From Clostridiales bacterium (lineage in GTDB: Bacteria; Bacillota; Clostridia; Oscillospirales; Oscillospiraceae), in contig DQDL01000080.1 in the NCBI GenBank assembly GCA_003533405.1, positions 7,078 through 15,602 on the forward strand: a stretch of DNA of 8,525 bases, given 5' to 3'. The stretch's first letter is position 1. Each line of letters begins with the position of its first letter. The notes under the pieces are model-generated. The model ran no database searches and had not been told where the DNA came from. It saw nothing but the letters and a program-made list of their open reading frames with translations. This document shows, one piece after another, positions 6,007 to 8,525 of this stretch. The translations under genes were made by a program, and so were the position numbers.

Positions 6007-6504
6007 TCCTCGCCATTGTTTAGGATTACACTACTCTCAAACAATCTAGGTTTGCTGTTAATCCGACTCACCGTTTGACTACCATTTGGGATTACACTAC
6101 TCTCAAACGTACTTCGTGTAATTGCCCTTGCCGCTGTTGTTTGACTACCATTTGGGATTACACTACTCTCAAACGAGAGTTGCCGTTTTGATAATCGCAG
6201 ACACGTTTGACTACCATTTGGGATTACACTACTCTCAAACAGCGACACTCAGCAAATCGAGATACATCCGGTTTGACTACCATTTGGGATTACACTACTC
6301 TCAAACTGAGGGCAAGGCACGCCGAGCGTTGTTCGAGTTTGACTACCATTTGGGATTACACTACTCTCAAACTCGTTCAAAGCCGAGCCGACGACACGAA
6401 AGGTTTGACTACCATTTGGGATTACACTACTCTCAAACACGGCTGGGAGCTTGAAACTTAAATGCTCAGTTTGACTACCATTTGGGATTACACTACTCTC
6501 AAAC
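6007..6504 (-). CRISPR. Type II-A CRISPR array: 7 intact repeats plus a degenerate end repeat
   Basis: The repeat is 36 bases; in the likely crRNA direction (minus) it starts GTTTGAGAGTAGTG and ends GGTAGTCAAAC, with the terminal GTTTGA/TCAAAC inverted ends usual for type II-A. Intact copies start (plus coordinates) at 6073, 6139, 6205, 6271, 6337, 6403 and 6469; all seven are identical. The eighth, 6007-6042, keeps only about its right 24 bases (from 6019, one mismatch), as expected for the leader-distal end. All seven spacers (6043-6072, 6109-6138, 6175-6204, 6241-6270, 6307-6336, 6373-6402, 6439-6468) are exactly 30 bases, a strict 66-base period. Direction is supported by four things: degenerate repeat on the left, leader motif on the right, a leader promoter, and a minus-strand terminator. 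Spacer targets cannot be determined here. Confidence 0.97.
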
Positions 6505-6618
6505 CTCAAATCTCAAATTCAGAGAGCCGCACGAGGCGGGGTGAGAGCAGACCGACACTACATTCGGCTGTGATCGAAAATGGCAAGCAGTATAACCAAG
6601 CAAATTATATCACACTTT
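6505..6618 (-). promoter_or_regulatory. Leader of the type II-A array, with integration motif ATTTGAG
   Basis: Between the csn2 stop and the first repeat, read on the minus strand. Directly touching the repeat is ATTTGAG (6511-6505), duplicated head to tail by another ATTTGAG (6518-6512). ATTTGAG at the leader-repeat border is one of the known type II-A leader anchors read by Cas1-Cas2/Csn2 during spacer acquisition. The length, about 110 bases, is usual for type II-A. The copy next to the repeat merges with the repeat's own GTTTGAG, so three TTTGAG units follow one another. Confidence 0.75.
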
Positions 6619-6631
6619 TCAAAATACGCAA
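6604..6631 (-). promoter_or_regulatory. Promoter of the type II-A array
   Basis: On the minus strand TTGCGT (6631-6626), 16 bases, then a perfect TATAAT (6609-6604) with TGa before it (TGaTATAAT). The -35 overlaps the last codons of csn2. Transcription would start near 6597 and give a pre-crRNA with about 90 bases of leader. Confidence 0.65.
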
Positions 6632-7224
6632 AGGTCGTTATCGACGACGACCGTCTTTTCCTCGGGCAAAGCGCTGCGCTGGCGATCCTCGACAAGCAGC
6701 ACCGCATACTTTTCATAGCATGCCGATCTATACAGCAAACTCAGCTCCGTCTCGGACAGGCAGGCCTTGAGATTATAAAACACAAAGAGTTTTTTATTGA
6801 AAAACACACGCTGAAGCTTCATGTATTCCAAAATCGCCTCGGGAAAGCTCAGCTCCGCCTCATCTATGCAGAAATCCAGCATTTTCATAAGCGCATCGGC
6901 ACCTTCAAGCTCGGTAAAGACGGTCTCGAACTCCATCAGCGCACTTATCTTCGCCGCCAGCGAATTGATATCAGACATGATGCGCCGGAGGTCGTCATCA
7001 AGCTCCCTCGCCGTTCGGCTCGCCTCTTGAGTCAGCTTCGTGCTGATTTTTTTGGACGACAGCTCCAAAGAGAACGGATCGGTGACAAGCGCTGCGAGCT
7101 TTGAAAATTCCTTCGGTTCGTGCTCCTCGGAGAGGACAAAATCCCCCATTTCGCCGTCTGTCTGCCGCTTCAGCGAGAGCACCGCCTTTCTCAATTCGAC
7201 CGCATGAAGAATAGTTTGCCTTTC
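6619..7224 (-). pseudogene. csn2: CRISPR-associated protein Csn2 (type II-A), 5' end missing
   Basis: Csn2 is the ring-forming, DNA-end-binding adaptation protein of type II-A systems; it acts with Cas1, Cas2 and Cas9 in spacer acquisition. Recognisable segments: GEMGDFVLSEEHEP, then VTDPFSLELSSKK, a long helical middle (from STKLTQEASRTARE to ISALMEFE), KLFVFYNLKACLSETEL, LLYRSACYEKYAVLLVEDRQR and the natural end VVVDNDLCVF. The frame is open from about 7224 to the TGA at 6621-6619. The first residues readable (NERQTILHAV) correspond to the family's VIEN-P/E-R segment at about position 25-30, so the N-terminal strand is lost; immediately upstream is the last repeat of the second array, where the frame meets TGA at 7230-7228. 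Family length is about 220; about 200 remain. The only in-frame start choices are TTG at 7194 or later GTG, with no ribosome-binding site. It is followed by its cognate leader and array; cas9, cas1 and cas2, normally upstream, are absent from the window. Confidence 0.85.
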
Positions 7225-8525
7225 ATTTCAACTCACACGCCCCTTGCGGGGCGTGACCGAGATTGACTTTCACGATAATAAACTCATTGCAATTTCAACT
7301 CACACGCCCCTTGCGGGGCGTGACACACTTGATCGATTGGGACATCGCATGTTTCAATATTTCAACTCACACGCCCCGCAAGGGGCGTGACCCCTGCCGT
7401 TCCGTGCGTATGTTAAAATCGTTAACATTTCAACTCACACGCCCCGCAAGGGGCGTGACCGTATTAAATTTGCGTATGCAGCGCAACTAAAACGATTTCA
7501 ACTCACACGCCCCGCAAGGGGCGTGACGGGCAATCTGCGCCTGCTCAGCAGACCAACCACATTTCAACTCACACGCCCCGCAAGGGGCGTGACACCATAG
7601 CTGGTAATCAGCCGGACAAGAATGGATATTTCAACTCACACGCCCCGCAAGGGGCGTGACGCTGATAAAAACTTAGAATCGTCTGTTACATCTGCCGATT
7701 TCAACTCACACGCCCCGCAAGGGGCGTGACATAATAAAACCGTGTTCAGTAAACGAACGGGTAAATTTCAACTCACACGCCCCTTGCGGGGCGTGACTAC
7801 GAGAAGCCGTTGCGCATGAATGCGGTCACGCAATTTCAACTCACACGCCCCTTACGGGGCGTGACTGATTGCCGCTCTTACTTCATCAATAGGGATGTCA
7901 TTTCAACTCACACGCCCCTTACGGGGCGTGACAGGAGTTCATTGCCGGAAGGAGTTAATTACTGTGATTTCAACTCACACGCCCCTTACGGGGCGTGACG
8001 CACGGCGTGCGATTGAGAGGTGGAGTTCTGTGATTTCAACTCACACGCCCCTTACGGGGCGTGACGCAGCGTTTCGCAATTGCTTTTATCGGGCAAATCC
8101 CATTTCAACTCACACGCCCCGCAAGGGGCGTGACATGCAGCTGGTTCGATGTTTGCAGCGACACCCTCATTTCAACTCACACGCCCCGCAAGGGGCGTGA
8201 CGCTATAACGCAGCTCAAGCTTGCAAGCATGGGCAATTTCAACTCACACGCCCCGCAAGGGGCGTGACTTCCCTGCATTACATTCATGTTTATGCCGTTT
8301 GCATTTCAACTCACACGCCCCGCAAGGGGCGTGACCGCAGTCAGCATTGACACAAAGCGTTCAACCGATATTTCAACTCACACGCCCCGCAAGGGGCGTG
8401 ACGGATAACGCCACGGACTTTCCTGACCAGCCTCTTATTTCAACTCACACGCCCCGCAAGGGGCGTGACAACCGCCCAGTGTAATGCAGCCGTTGGCCGT
8501 TCCATTTCAACTCACACGCCCCGCA
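7225..8525 (-). CRISPR. Type I-C-like CRISPR array, 19 full repeats and a partial one, continuing beyond the window
   Basis: The 33-base repeat, read on the minus strand (the usual I-C crRNA direction), starts GTCACGCCCC and ends GTGTGAGTTGAAAT, with a perfect 8-base stem CACGCCCC/GGGGCGTG around a 4-base loop; GTC(g/a)C...GTTGAAAT is the I-C style. Repeat starts (plus): 7225, 7292, 7359, 7427, 7495, 7561, 7628, 7698, 7765, 7833, 7900, 7967, 8033, 8102, 8169, 8236, 8303, 8370, 8437, and 8504 (cut by the window). Spacers are 33-37 bases, mostly 34. Loop type (plus strand): TTGC in repeats 1, 2 and 9; TTAC in 10-13; GCAA in 3-8 and 14-19. Everything else in the repeat is unchanged. The leader and any cas3-cas5-cas8c-cas7 genes should lie past the right edge. 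The leader-distal repeat (7225-7257) is intact, with no degenerate end copy, which suggests the array was cut internally. Subtype is inferred from the repeat only. Confidence 0.96.

Noticed and set aside
6007..6042. Degenerate repeat as a tracrRNA anti-repeat
   Set aside because: It keeps the 66-base register of the array and is followed by a normal spacer and repeat, so it is the leader-distal end repeat.
5943..6509. Repetitive proteins on both strands of the first array (FESSVIPNGSQT and DYHLGLHYSQT repeats)
   Set aside because: These are translations of the CRISPR repeat; the 66-base period is a multiple of three and keeps the frame open.
6580..7104. 174-residue plus-strand frame opposite csn2
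   Set aside because: Antisense shadow; the minus strand matches Csn2 in several conserved segments.
7263..8267. Plus-strand frames with FQLTRP, ISTHTP and FNSHAP repeats
   Set aside because: Translations of the second CRISPR repeat, not proteins.

Overview
The window looks like a chromosomal segment of a spore-forming (or ancestrally spore-forming) Clostridia-class Bacillota, probably an Oscillospiraceae/Ruminococcaceae-like gut bacterium. The basis is a full-length Spo0A, strong AGGAGG ribosome-binding sites, a membrane-anchored XRE regulator, a TrkA potassium-uptake subunit, and a GC-rich coding style interrupted by AT-rich patches. The genus cannot be fixed from the sequence alone.

Layout. 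(1) 1-1205, minus: trkA, running off the left edge. (2) 1206-1396: divergent promoter region. (3) 1397-2281, plus: XRE-type HTH regulator with one membrane span and an outside domain, followed by a terminator. (4) 2330-3881: an AT-richer, decayed-looking patch with a short membrane-protein ORF, the C-terminal wreck of a WYL-domain regulator, and an intact 266-residue protein of unknown function whose start overlaps the WYL stop codon. (5) 3897-3938: a terminator that works in both directions between two convergent genes. (6) 4033-4797, minus: spo0A. (7) 4798-5947: about 1.15 kb without a convincing gene but with promoter-like hexamers, several exact Spo0A boxes, short direct repeats and a palindrome. 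(8) 5948-7224: remains of a type II-A CRISPR-Cas locus read on the minus strand: csn2 (5' end missing), a leader with its promoter, an array of seven intact 36-nt repeats plus one degenerate end repeat with 30-nt spacers, then a terminator. cas9, cas1 and cas2 are not in the window. (9) 7225-8525: a second, unrelated CRISPR array with 33-nt, type I-C-like hairpin repeats, also in minus orientation, 19 full repeats plus a partial one, continuing past the right edge.

The most notable structure is the join at 7224/7225. The last repeat of the I-C-like array runs directly into the csn2 reading frame, and the first roughly 25-30 codons of csn2 are missing. This reads as a deletion or recombination that fused a type I-C array to the tail of a type II-A locus and removed the II-A genes that would have been upstream. 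A second notable point is that the I-C-like repeats exist in loop-inverted forms (GCAA versus TTGC) inside a perfect stem, arranged in blocks along the array.
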